DNA of 64,000 nt, taken from assembly GCA_023402845.1 (NCBI GenBank), contig JAEYFP010000035.1:62001-126000 (forward strand). Direction: 5' to 3'. The notes beneath the pieces are model-generated. The model was not told the DNA's origin. It did not search any database and saw only the letters and a list, made by a program, of their open reading frames with translations. The position numbers and the translations under genes are program-made. The DNA comes from Bacillota bacterium (GTDB taxonomy: Bacteria; Bacillota; Clostridia; Lachnospirales; Lachnospiraceae). Positions 8,502-16,704 of this stretch are shown in pieces; within the stretch, counting starts at the first letter, position 1, and every line of letters begins with the position of its first letter.

Positions 8502-9449
8502 TCAGTCTCTGGTTGGATTCTTCTGCGGATTAATTCTCTTGACTTTTACCTGCGGTACTTCTAAAGAAAGCTTTGGAATTGCCTTCACGTAGTAATAATA
8601 CTCATCATCTTCAAACTGTACATACTCTGTCCTTGAATAATCCACATTAAAGATAAAAAACTGCAGAATTAAAACAAGCAGTACCGACACCAGCATTCCA
8701 AAAACAGCACTCACTACACTGATATCCGCATCCATAGACAGGCTGCCGATTAATACAATCAGCAAATTTACAATCGCACCGGCGCCAAGCGCAAGCCGCC
8801 AGGAGTAGTTCATGGACAGGCGTTTGATCATATAAACAAGAACTACCGTAACTGAGAATGCGACAACCATCAGAATCATCGTCTCATTCTTGATCAGACT
8901 GTCAATTACATACTTAAACCCGGACATTGCATTTTCCGCTTCGTCACTGCCCGAAAGCTGTTCAGAATTGTTTTTCACATAATTTAAAATATAGTAAACG
9001 ACAACTCCGCAACTTACTGAAATACACGAAAGCGGGCCGCCTGTAAATCCCATGGACAAGGGCACCACATAAGGAATCCTCAGGGCAAAGCATAATGGAG
9101 TCAAAAGCAGCGCTATGGAATCCTTCGGTGTAAACCGAAAATACAATACAAGCATCAAAAGAAGTACAAGCCCTACAACAATGGCACATTCCAATGAAAG
9201 CGCGTACATGTGCAGAACGATGAACAATGCCGCCAACAGGGTCATCACATTCAGCGGCAAAAACGAACTAAGCAAGGCAACAATTAATACTATGGCGGGA
9301 TTCTTTAATTTATTCATAAACCCCACGCTGCTGTTGATAATAATTAAAGTAAGCAACATCATCAGAAATTTTAAAACCGGGGTAATATATACTTCAAAAC
9401 GAGCATAAATTTTAATTAATTGTTCCTTTATAACAAGTAAATTTGTCAT
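8502..9449 (-). CDS. Conserved polytopic membrane protein of unknown function
   Basis: I do not recognise a named family. The protein (315 residues from the ATG at 9449, preceded by AAGGGA; an ATG at 9476 is also possible) has roughly eight to nine hydrophobic segments. They fall into an N-terminal block (for example LMMLLTLIIINSSVGF, VALLSSFLPLNVMTLLAALF, LVLLLMLVLYF) and a C-terminal block after a soluble stretch near 165-190. A cytoplasmic-type tail follows, with an acidic/tyrosine patch (QFEDDEYYYYVKAIPKL) and a basic end (KVKRINPQKN). It sits directly between a second unknown membrane protein and cdaA, which suggests, but does not prove, a role at the membrane linked to wall or c-di-AMP physiology. 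Confidence 0.75.
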   Translation of the reverse strand: MTNLLVIKEQLIKIYARFEVYITPVLKFLMMLLTLIIINSSVGFMNKLKNPAIVLIVALLSSFLPLNVMTLLAALFIVLHMYALSLECAIVVGLVLLLMLVLYFRFTPKDSIALLLTPLCFALRIPYVVPLSMGFTGGPLSCISVSCGVVVYYILNYVKNNSEQLSGSDEAENAMSGFKYVIDSLIKNETMILMVVAFSVTVVLVYMIKRLSMNYSWRLALGAGAIVNLLIVLIGSLSMDADISVVSAVFGMLVSVLLVLILQFFIFNVDYSRTEYVQFEDDEYYYYVKAIPKLSLEVPQVKVKRINPQKNPTRD

Positions 9450-9479
9450 TATTTCCAATCCCTTCCAAAATACCATTTC

Positions 9480-9893
9480 TTAAACGCGCGGTGACTGGCG
9501 CCTTCCTTCACTGTCGTAAAGTGCATGTAATTCACGAAGCTGGCTGCTGTAAGTCCGCAGGTGCCGCTTCGCTTTGTTATAGCGATAGGAATATACAAAA
9601 TAAGAAATCAACAAATAAACCGCCAAAACAGCCGCATAGCGCACTAATAAATCCTGGCAGAACGCAACAATATCTAGCTTGTAAAAGTCCGTCAAAAATT
9701 TTTCCAAGTCATATAAAATATACATCACAACTGCAACCGCAAAGCCAAATGTGGCATAAAGCGCGGACTTCAACACCTGAAAGCTGATATAATCACCCCT
9801 GAAATAACCGCTGATAGATATATCCTTCTTCCCTTCCCGCTCTTCAAAGGCCGCCATTCGGGTCATTAACCTGATTCGTTCTTCATTTAACAT
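9480..9893 (-). CDS. Small membrane protein of unknown function
   Basis: This 137-residue protein has a charged N-terminus (NEERIRLMTRMAAFEEREGKK), two hydrophobic segments (about 43-62, FGFAVAVVMYILYDL, and about 83-105, LLVRYAAVLAVYLLISYFVY) and a basic cytoplasmic-type tail with KAKRHLRTYSSQLRELHALY, likely helical. No known domain is recognised. It lies 29 bp after yvyF and almost touches the next membrane-protein gene, so the two are probably co-translated partners. Confidence 0.75.
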   Translation of the reverse strand: MLNEERIRLMTRMAAFEEREGKKDISISGYFRGDYISFQVLKSALYATFGFAVAVVMYILYDLEKFLTDFYKLDIVAFCQDLLVRYAAVLAVYLLISYFVYSYRYNKAKRHLRTYSSQLRELHALYDSEGRRQSPRV

Positions 9894-9922
9894 AATCTAT
9901 AATCCTTAATCATATCTATCAT

Positions 9923-10342
9923 TTAAAAATCATGGCTATCCAGAAAGCGCATCTTCGGATTGTCTCTTAAATCCGACTTTTTCTGCTGGATTTTTAATTC
10001 CGGTCTTTTTACGGCATTGGTCAATGTATTTACCATCTCACTTTTACATTTTTCACAAAAACGTCCTGACCTAATCAATGTACCGCAGGATTCACATTCA
10101 ATTCCAATCGTAGAGCCTTCGGCAAATACAAGCCGTTCTTCCCTTACCCATTGCCTGATCTGGCCTTCTTCAACATCGCAGGCTTCGGCGACCGCCATTA
10201 TGGATGTGTCCTTGCTCGTCTGCACATACTGCTTTACTTCCTGAAATTTTGCCTCTAATTTTTCTCTACAGGCGGGGCACACCGGCTGTCCGGTAATGTA
10301 ATTAAATATTTTCCCGCACATTCTGCAATTTCTAACATTCAT
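9923..10342 (-). CDS. yvyF: YvyF-like flagellar operon protein
   Basis: This 139-residue protein matches the YvyF/TIGR03826 type found next to flagellar genes. It has an N-terminal zinc ribbon (CRMCGKIFNYITGQPVCPAC), a MerR-like helix-turn-helix segment (SIMAVAEACDVEEGQIRQWVREERL, about 45-72) and a second zinc ribbon (CESCGTLIRSGRFCEKC, about 80-96). The start at 10342 is set by GGAGGG 6-7 nt upstream. The upstream neighbour is comFC, the same order as in the Bacillus subtilis comF-yvyF-flgM region. Here the late flagellar genes are absent downstream and two membrane-protein genes and cdaA follow instead. Confidence 0.85.
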   Translation of the reverse strand: MNVRNCRMCGKIFNYITGQPVCPACREKLEAKFQEVKQYVQTSKDTSIMAVAEACDVEEGQIRQWVREERLVFAEGSTIGIECESCGTLIRSGRFCEKCKSEMVNTLTNAVKRPELKIQQKKSDLRDNPKMRFLDSHDF

Positions 10343-10353
10343 AGCCGTCCCTC

Positions 10354-11073
10354 CTAAAAAGCCTTTCCAATACTTAATACGATGAAATATATATTTGTGA
10401 TACCTGCTTGCCGTAAGCATCGTGCGGCTGCGTTTATCGTACTTCCCGTCGTATAAATGTCGTCAATCAATATGACTGACTTTAATTTTACATCATTTCT
10501 CTCTATTTTGAAAGCCTTTTTCAAATTATTTTCACGTTCAAATACATTTAGATTTTTCTGTACCACCGTTCGTTTAACACGCTTTACAAAATTTCCACAA
10601 ACGGGGATTCCTGTTATTTTTTGGAGCTCTTTTGCAATCAATTCTGCCTGGTTATAACCTCTGCCGCTCTGCCTGCTTTTATGTAAAGGAATCGGGATCA
10701 ATGCCTGCGCATCCCATTTTCTGATTTTCTCTCCCAAGCACTTTTCTATCTCCTGTGCATAGAATCCGGCATATTCCTGTCTGCCGCCATACTTGAACCG
10801 GTAAATGCTTTTTTTCATGACCTCATCATAAACAAAAACAGCCCTGCCCTCTGTAAAATCTTGATCTTTTCCTTTACACTCCCTGCAATATTCCTCCTCG
10901 TCCCGCCTGACCGGTTTTCCGCATTTTATACAATACGGTTCTGTCACAAAAACCAATCTCTGTTCACAATCTGCGCAGATCCGCGGCCCCGTCGGCACGA
11001 TGATTTCATGGCAGACCGGACATCTCCTCGGAAAGAGCATATCCTGCACCATTTCAAAAAATCTGATCTCCAT
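10354..11073 (-). CDS. comFC: ComF family phosphoribosyltransferase-like protein
   Basis: ComFC proteins are needed for uptake or processing of transforming DNA, though their exact reaction is not settled. The 239-residue protein has an N-terminal double zinc-finger region (CPVC..CADC and CIKCGKPV..CREC, about 18-65) and a C-terminal type I phosphoribosyltransferase fold. The PRPP loop VILIDDIYTTGST is at about 203-215, and the PIPLHKSRQSGRGYNQA signature is typical of the ComF/GntX family. It overlaps the end of recD2 by 20 bp and is followed by yvyF after 11 bp. Confidence 0.93.
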   Translation of the reverse strand: MEIRFFEMVQDMLFPRRCPVCHEIIVPTGPRICADCEQRLVFVTEPYCIKCGKPVRRDEEEYCRECKGKDQDFTEGRAVFVYDEVMKKSIYRFKYGGRQEYAGFYAQEIEKCLGEKIRKWDAQALIPIPLHKSRQSGRGYNQAELIAKELQKITGIPVCGNFVKRVKRTVVQKNLNVFERENNLKKAFKIERNDVKLKSVILIDDIYTTGSTINAAARCLRQAGITNIYFIVLSIGKAF

Positions 11074-13294
11074 CCTGTTCTCCGTTCATTTCCTTTAATC
11101 TCCCGGCAAGGCTTGTGAAACGCCTCTGCTCGTCGGCATTTTCGATCATGCGCCAGATCTGTTCCTCGCTCCCGATCAGCGTCACGCATTTTCGTGCACG
11201 CGTAACGCCCGTATAGAGCAGATTCCGATTAAACAGCATCCGGGGTCCGTTCAAAAGCGGAATAATGACTGCGGGATACTCGCTTCCCTGTGATTTGTGA
11301 ATCGTTACCGCATAGGCCAGCTCCAGTTCCTCAAGCTGGGCGAACGGATACTGCACCTGCCGGCGTTCCTCGTATTCGACTGTCATCAGCTCCGTATAAT
11401 GATTGATAGACCTGATGATCCCCATGTCACCGTTAAAAACACCTAAACCCTTATCAATCGGGATGCCTTGCCTGCTGCATATTTCCCATTCCACCTGATA
11501 ATTGTTTTTGATCTGCATAACTTTGTCACCCTCGCGAAAAATCATATCCCCGTATTCTTTTTCTTCTTTTTTAGGATCGGACGGATTCAGATATTTCTGC
11601 AAGATCGGATTTATCGTTTCAACACCGAGCATTCCCTTGCGCATCGGAGTCAGCACCTGAATGTCATATGGCTTTGCATGGACATAGCCGGGCAGCTTTT
11701 CCTTAATAAGCACGATTATATTTTTCATGATGACGTTGACATCATCCCGCTTCAAAAAGAAGAAATCCCGGCTCTTATTGTTGAGTATGATCGGCTCTCC
11801 GTTGTTAATTTTATGTGCATTGACAATAATATCGCTCTGCTCTGTCTGGCGAAATATTTTTTTCAGCCGTACAATCGGAAAACAATCCGACGCAATCAAA
11901 TCTTTTAATACGGAACCGGGACCGACAGAAGGTAGCTGGTTTGTATCACCGACAAGAACAAGCCGGGTTCCAACGGAAATCGCCTTTAATAGTGCCGCAA
12001 ACAGCGGCAGATCCACCATTGACATCTCATCGATGATGATGACATCGGCTTCAAGCGGGTTTTCCTCATTTTTTTCAAAGGAATAGCCCCTGTTCTCTGT
12101 TTCCGGCATCTGGTTCAGCTTCAGCATCCGCTGAATCGTCGAAGCCTCATAGCCGGTCGTTTCTGTCATACGTTTCGCCGCTCTTCCGGTCGGCGCCGCA
12201 AGCAGAATGTCAAGTCCCTCCGTCTCAAAATATTTAATCATCATATTAATCGTTGTGGTTTTTCCGGTTCCCGGTCCGCCTGTGATGACGACAACACCAT
12301 TCTTTACCGCCTTGACCACTGCGGAAAGCTGAAGTTCCTCCAAATCAATCCCCGCAGCCTCCGTCAACCGCTTCAGCTTTTTCTCAATTTCATCCTCACT
12401 ATCCTCCGAGACCACCTTGAGATCAAGCAGAAGCCTTGCACAGTTCAATTCCATATAATAATAGCTATTGGCATAGACGAGAAAATTCCCGTTCTTCTCC
12501 CGAATTACAAGCTTTCTGTCCATGGCGAGGTTGGAAGTCTGGCTCCAGACAGGTTCCTCAGGTACTTGCAAAAGCTCTGATGCACGTTTGAGCAGCAGTG
12601 CCTTTGGAAGATAACAATGCCCCTCGGAAATGGCACTCGACAGCACATATAAAATCCCGCTCCTGATTCGGTAATCGGAATCCGTATGAATGCCCACATG
12701 CGAGGCGATTTCGTCAGCAATACGAAATCCGACACCATTAATATCCTCTGCAAGCAGATATGGATTTTCCCGGATAATGGTATAGGTTTCGAACCCATAC
12801 TGTTGATAAATTTTGACGGCAAGCGTATTGGAAATACCATATTGCTGCAAAAATACCATAATCTTCCTCAAATCCTGCTTCTCTATGATCTGCATGGCAA
12901 TTTCACGTGCTTTTTTATCACTGATGCCCTTCACTTCGGCCAGCCTTTCCGGCTCCTCTTCTATGATGCGAAAAGTCTCGTCGCCAAAAGCGCGTACGAT
13001 TCTGGCTGCCAAAGCGGAGCCGACTCCTTTGATCGCACCCGAGCCGAGATAACGCTCGACTGATGCCGTGTCCTCGGGTGCCTTGATCTCATAGCTTTTA
13101 ACGGAAAACTGCTCTCCGTAAACCGGGTGTGTAATAAACTCCCCTGTCAGCTCCACATTTTCTCCTTCGTCGGCATAACGAAACGATCCGATGCACGTAA
13201 TTTCCCGCGCTCCGGATACAAGATTTAACACCGTATAACCATTTTCATCATTTCTATAGACGATATGCTCGATATAGCCCTTAACCGTATCCAT
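11054..13294 (-). CDS. recD2: RecD2-type ATP-dependent DNA helicase
   Basis: RecD2 is a 5'-3' superfamily 1B helicase working in replication-fork repair without RecBC. From the ATG at 13294 the protein has 746 residues. It has an N-terminal OB-like domain starting MDTVKGYIEHIVYRNDENGY, helix-hairpin-helix repeats (GVGSALAARI, VKGISDKKARE, about 90-190), Walker A GGPGTGKT at 339-346, Walker B IIIDEMSM, then GDTNQLPSVGPG, and a C-terminal UvrD-like motif AVTIHKSQGSEYPAVIIP with TGVTRARK. The start is favoured over upstream ATGs at 13306 and 13357 because GGAG lies 6 nt before it. It begins an operon-like run continuing to glmM. Confidence 0.93.
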   Translation of the reverse strand: MDTVKGYIEHIVYRNDENGYTVLNLVSGAREITCIGSFRYADEGENVELTGEFITHPVYGEQFSVKSYEIKAPEDTASVERYLGSGAIKGVGSALAARIVRAFGDETFRIIEEEPERLAEVKGISDKKAREIAMQIIEKQDLRKIMVFLQQYGISNTLAVKIYQQYGFETYTIIRENPYLLAEDINGVGFRIADEIASHVGIHTDSDYRIRSGILYVLSSAISEGHCYLPKALLLKRASELLQVPEEPVWSQTSNLAMDRKLVIREKNGNFLVYANSYYYMELNCARLLLDLKVVSEDSEDEIEKKLKRLTEAAGIDLEELQLSAVVKAVKNGVVVITGGPGTGKTTTINMMIKYFETEGLDILLAAPTGRAAKRMTETTGYEASTIQRMLKLNQMPETENRGYSFEKNEENPLEADVIIIDEMSMVDLPLFAALLKAISVGTRLVLVGDTNQLPSVGPGSVLKDLIASDCFPIVRLKKIFRQTEQSDIIVNAHKINNGEPIILNNKSRDFFFLKRDDVNVIMKNIIVLIKEKLPGYVHAKPYDIQVLTPMRKGMLGVETINPILQKYLNPSDPKKEEKEYGDMIFREGDKVMQIKNNYQVEWEICSRQGIPIDKGLGVFNGDMGIIRSINHYTELMTVEYEERRQVQYPFAQLEELELAYAVTIHKSQGSEYPAVIIPLLNGPRMLFNRNLLYTGVTRARKCVTLIGSEEQIWRMIENADEQRRFTSLAGRLKEMNGEQDGDQIF

Positions 13295-13372
13295 CTCCAG
13301 CTCCATTATTAGGCAATAAAGGAAATGAGCCAAAATGCACTTACCATTCCGACTCATTTTCTTTCTTCTTTA

Positions 13373-13714
13373 TCATTCATAATTTCGTTTCATTTGTTCA
13401 TATAACATTTGAGCCAAACCGTTTTCCTGCTGCGATGAAGCACTCTTTGCGTATTCCGTCATGAGGTTTCCCTCATAATAATCTAGCAGTGTTTTGTTTG
13501 CCCCCGTGCTTTCCTCAGCCGGTACAATGCTTTCTTTCATGTTCTTAAACACCTGCTCAATGAAATATGCTTCGAATTCTTTACAGACACTCATCAGCTC
13601 TTCATCGGTGGCCTTGGACAAATTGGATTTCAGTGTTTTTTCCACCCCACTCGTCGCGGAAGAGGTCTGCCCCGTTGTATCCACATAATTATTATAAATT
13701 GAACTGATCTCCAT
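13373..13714 (-). CDS. Flagellar rod-binding protein, FlgJ N-terminal type
   Basis: The 113-residue protein matches the rod-capping domain of FlgJ: LMSVCKEFEAYFIEQVFKNMKES (about 40-62) followed by LLDYYEGNLMTEYAKSAS..NGLAQMLYEQM. The muramidase domain present in proteobacterial FlgJ is absent, as in other Gram-positive short forms. It presumably helps assemble the rod across the wall. It lies 9 bp after the flhP-like gene, completing an mbl-flhO-flhP-flgJ group. Confidence 0.88.
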   Translation of the reverse strand: MEISSIYNNYVDTTGQTSSATSGVEKTLKSNLSKATDEELMSVCKEFEAYFIEQVFKNMKESIVPAEESTGANKTLLDYYEGNLMTEYAKSASSQQENGLAQMLYEQMKRNYE

Positions 13715-13723
13715 GAAACCCTC

Positions 13724-14545
13724 CTATCTGCGAAGCTCGTTCGCTTCTTGCATCATTGTGTCCGCAGTCTGAATTGCCTTTGAGTTCATTTCATATGCAC
13801 GCTGTGCGATAATCAGATTAACCATTTCATCTGCAACCTGTACGTTGGAGTTTTCCAAATATCCCTGCCGAATCTTGCTTTTTTCCACATTAGCATTCGT
13901 TGCCTCATTTATCGCCGCACCGGAAGCAGCCGTCGCTTCATATAATGTATCTCCCAGCTTTTCAAGACCCGAAGCATTCTGGAACTGGTAAACACCTATT
14001 TTCATATTAGCAATCTCCTGCAGGTCACCATCATCGTCGGGATACCAAAGCTGTCCATCCGTATCCACTACCACCTCGCTGGAAATATAATTTGCGGGAA
14101 TCGTAATAGGATTTCCGGCTGTATTTAAAACAGGAAGACCATCTGTATTCGACAAGGTCATTAAACCATTGGCACCAACCGCAAACAGGAAATTACCATT
14201 TCTCGTATAATACTTATTACCATCTTCTCCCTTTACCGCAAAAAATCCATCACCCTCAATGGCGAATGCCGTATCACTTTCAGAGGCAACCAGTGAACCC
14301 TGTTCAAATTGAGAAGTAATTGCCGAATTGCGGACGCCGAGTCCGACCTGCGCTCCGACCGGCTTGTTTTCGCCGTTAGCCGTTGTTGTCTTAGTCTGAA
14401 TTGTCTGATAAAGCAAAGATTTGAATTCATTTGTCTCCGTTTTATAAGCAGTCGTGTTGACGTTCGCAAGATTATTTGCGATTGTATCTACATTGTTCTG
14501 CTGTCCGATCATTCCTGTTGCTGCTGTCCATAACGCTCTTACCAT
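13724..14545 (-). CDS. flhP: Flagellar rod/hook-basal body protein, FlgG/FlhP type
   Basis: This 273-residue distal-rod-like protein begins MVRALWTAATGMIGQQNNVDTIANNLANVNT, the rod-protein signature. It ends with NVQVADEMVNLIIAQRAYEMNSKAIQTADTMM, the conserved C-terminal helix of FlgG/FlgF/FlgE. The start at 14545 is set by AAAAGGAGGA about 6 nt upstream, so the upstream ATG at 14569 is rejected. It is paralogous to the preceding gene. The mbl-flhO-flhP order is the same as in Bacillus subtilis, where FlhO and FlhP are rod proteins exported by the flagellar type III apparatus. Confidence 0.92.
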   Translation of the reverse strand: MVRALWTAATGMIGQQNNVDTIANNLANVNTTAYKTETNEFKSLLYQTIQTKTTTANGENKPVGAQVGLGVRNSAITSQFEQGSLVASESDTAFAIEGDGFFAVKGEDGNKYYTRNGNFLFAVGANGLMTLSNTDGLPVLNTAGNPITIPANYISSEVVVDTDGQLWYPDDDGDLQEIANMKIGVYQFQNASGLEKLGDTLYEATAASGAAINEATNANVEKSKIRQGYLENSNVQVADEMVNLIIAQRAYEMNSKAIQTADTMMQEANELRR

Positions 14546-14580
14546 AAATATCCTCCTTTTGTCGTACATCGGCTAACGCA

Positions 14581-15360
14581 TTATACCTTGCCCACATCGT
14601 TAACCGCTGTACTAAGTGTCTCATCGAAAGCCTGTATCATCTTCTGGTTAGTTTCATATGCTCTTGTAAAATTAATCAGATCCACCATTTCTTGCACAAC
14701 TTGCACATTGGAGCTTTCGAGATATCCCGAATAGACAACAGCGTCAGCGGGCTGCTCTTCTGCTCCCTCAACAGTCTGGTAATAATTTTCTCCGTACTTC
14801 TCAAGATAATCGTAATCCTCAAAATCCGTGATTTGGATCTGTCCCACGACGGCATTTCCCTGGCGGATAATCCCTTCCCTGTCTACACTGAAATCCTGCA
14901 GCGGATCCAACTCAATATGATTATTGTTAATATCAAGCAGAAAGTCACCGTTTTTGTTGACAAGTTCACCGTCCGCATTCAGGGTAAAGGAACCGTCACG
15001 CGTATATTTGACGGATGCCTCACCGTCTTCTCCCTTACTCATAAATTCCACAGCGAAGAAGCCATTTCCAGACAATGCCATATCAAAGGTATTGCCTGTC
15101 TCAAGGATTGGCCCCTGACTGTAATCTGTATAATTTTCACCGATTTTTACACCCATGTTCATCGTGCCGAGACGCTTTACAGCCCATGGCTCCGAGGTAT
15201 CTTTAATTTTGTAAGCGAGCACATCCTTAAACGCTTCGGAGGTTGTCCCTTCCTTTTTAAAACCGGTCGTAGAGGAATTTGCCATGTTGTTAGACAGCAC
15301 GTCAACTCTCCTCTGCTCATTCATCATCCCTGTACTTGCGGTATATAATCCTTTTACCAT
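14581..15360 (-). CDS. flhO: Flagellar rod protein, FlgF/FlhO type
   Basis: This is a 259-residue proximal-rod-like protein. It has the N-terminal heptad region VKGLYTASTGMMNEQRRVDVLSNNMANSST, a central beta-rich insert (YTDYSQGP..TGNTFDMALSGNGFFAVE) and the C-terminal SSNVQVVQEMVDLINFTRAYETNQKMIQAFDETL helix. It is exported without a signal peptide by the flagellar export machinery. It lies between the mreB-family gene and flhP with only 35 bp to flhP, matching the Bacillus mbl-flhO-flhP arrangement. Confidence 0.92.
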   Translation of the reverse strand: MVKGLYTASTGMMNEQRRVDVLSNNMANSSTTGFKKEGTTSEAFKDVLAYKIKDTSEPWAVKRLGTMNMGVKIGENYTDYSQGPILETGNTFDMALSGNGFFAVEFMSKGEDGEASVKYTRDGSFTLNADGELVNKNGDFLLDINNNHIELDPLQDFSVDREGIIRQGNAVVGQIQITDFEDYDYLEKYGENYYQTVEGAEEQPADAVVYSGYLESSNVQVVQEMVDLINFTRAYETNQKMIQAFDETLSTAVNDVGKV

Positions 15361-15405
15361 ACGTGTTCCTCCTCGCGGTATCGTAGAACGGACTGTACTT
15401 CAACT

Positions 15406-16404
15406 CTATTCCAGTTCTTCCGAATAGCCGGCCAGAAACTCGACAAACTTCCCTGTGCCAATCGCCACTGCCGTCATCGGATCCTCCGCCGTCATTGTAT
15501 TAATTCCTGTCTTATATGCAATCAAATCCTCCAGACCACGCAGAAGGCTGCCGCCGCCTGTCAGGACGATTCCCCTGTCCGCAATATCGGCAGCAAGCTC
15601 AGGAGGTGTTCTCTCAAGCACGCTGTGAATCGCTTCGACAATCTGAGAGGTTGTCTCACGAAGAGCTTCCTCCGTTTCCTCCGAGGAAACCTTTACTGTT
15701 CTCGGGAGTCCGGTAACAAGGTTACGTCCGCGCACCTCCAAATAATCTACCTCCGGCCTTTTGAATGCCGCACCGATTTTGATCTTCAGATCCTCGGCTG
15801 TCCGCTCCCCGATCAGAAGATTATGTTTCTTTCTCATGTACCTGACGATTGCCTCGTCAAAATCATCTCCGGCAATCTTGATGGATGTACTCACAACGGT
15901 TCCGCCCAAAGAAATGACTGCGATATCCGTCGTACCGCCTCCGATATCCACAATCATATTACCGCATGGTTTGCTGATATCGATGCCTGCGCCGATTGCC
16001 GCAGCAATCGGTTCCTCTATGATTGCAACCTCTCTGGCGCCCGCCTGATAAGTTGCATCCTCAACCGCCTTTTTTTCCACCTCGGTGACACCGCTCGGCA
16101 CACAAACACTGATACGCGGCTTTCTGAAAGTCTTCTTTCCGATCGCTTTCTGGATGAAATATTTTAACATTTTTTCGGTAACGGTATAATCGGAAATAAC
16201 TCCTTGACGCAAGGGTCTGACCGCCACAATATTCCCCGGCGTACGTCCGAGCATCAGTCTGGCGTCTTCCCCGATCGCCTTAATCTTATTTGTATCCCTG
16301 TCAAACGCAACAACGGAAGGCTCCTTCAGTACAACACCCTTCCCACGTATATAAACAAGGATGCTTGCCGTACCGAGGTCGATGCCTATATCGGTATAAA
16401 CCAT
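15406..16404 (-). CDS. mbl: MreB/Mbl rod-shape determining actin homologue
   Basis: MreB-family filaments guide the cell-wall elongation machinery. The protein (332 residues from 16404) has the actin ATPase signatures: phosphate-1 TDIGIDLGTASILVYIRGKG, MIVDIGGGTTDIAVISLGG (about 158-176) and the adenosine loop GIVLTGGGSLLRGLEDLI near residue 285. I choose the second of two close ATGs because AAAGGGGA is then about 8 nt away. Position before flhO-flhP favours the Mbl paralogue name over MreB; mreCD are not next to it. Two promoter candidates lie upstream. Confidence 0.92.
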   Translation of the reverse strand: MVYTDIGIDLGTASILVYIRGKGVVLKEPSVVAFDRDTNKIKAIGEDARLMLGRTPGNIVAVRPLRQGVISDYTVTEKMLKYFIQKAIGKKTFRKPRISVCVPSGVTEVEKKAVEDATYQAGAREVAIIEEPIAAAIGAGIDISKPCGNMIVDIGGGTTDIAVISLGGTVVSTSIKIAGDDFDEAIVRYMRKKHNLLIGERTAEDLKIKIGAAFKRPEVDYLEVRGRNLVTGLPRTVKVSSEETEEALRETTSQIVEAIHSVLERTPPELAADIADRGIVLTGGGSLLRGLEDLIAYKTGINTMTAEDPMTAVAIGTGKFVEFLAGYSEELE

Positions 16405-16478
16405 AATCATATTCCCCTTTCGAATGGTTCTATATTAACATTTTTACCAAAAAATTCAAATCATAAACATACGATTAT

Positions 16479-16507
16479 AGTATACCGCAAAGCTATTCTA
16501 TTTTCAA
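16479..16507 (-). promoter_or_regulatory. Proximal promoter of mbl
   Basis: Minus-strand TTGAAA (16502-16507), 17-bp spacer and TATACT (16479-16484), about 75 bp before the mbl start. TATAAT overlaps just downstream and could serve as an alternative -10. Confidence 0.6.
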
Positions 16508-16597
16508 AGGTTTTATATAATTTTCATAATTAGTGGCAGGTATAAAGAAAAGGCACAAAAAAGCAGAGCTGTTCCGTCCTTTTTCATGCCTCCATGC

Positions 16598-16626
16598 ATT
16601 ATAAGAACAAAAGTGTGCTTTGTCCA
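16598..16626 (-). promoter_or_regulatory. Distal promoter between uvrA and mbl
   Basis: Minus-strand TGGACA (16621-16626), 17-bp spacer and TATAAT (16598-16603). Immediately downstream is GGAGG and a 24-codon frame starting at about 16586. A stem (GGCATGAAAAAG with CTTTTTTGTGCC) and TTTTC follow, so this promoter may drive a short leader or small RNA ahead of mbl. The 300-bp gap between uvrA and mbl holds only this and the proximal promoter. Confidence 0.5.
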
Positions 16627-16704
16627 CTCTTGCGGCCAAATACTTTGGCAGCACAGCTTTTGTCATGTATATCGGATATAATTTGAAATACTTTAGCTGT
16701 CATT

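Noticed and set aside
13321..13360. AAATGAG..CTCATTT stem between the rod-binding protein gene and recD2.
   Set aside because: Arms are only 7 bp, the loop is long and no proper T-run follows on the minus strand.
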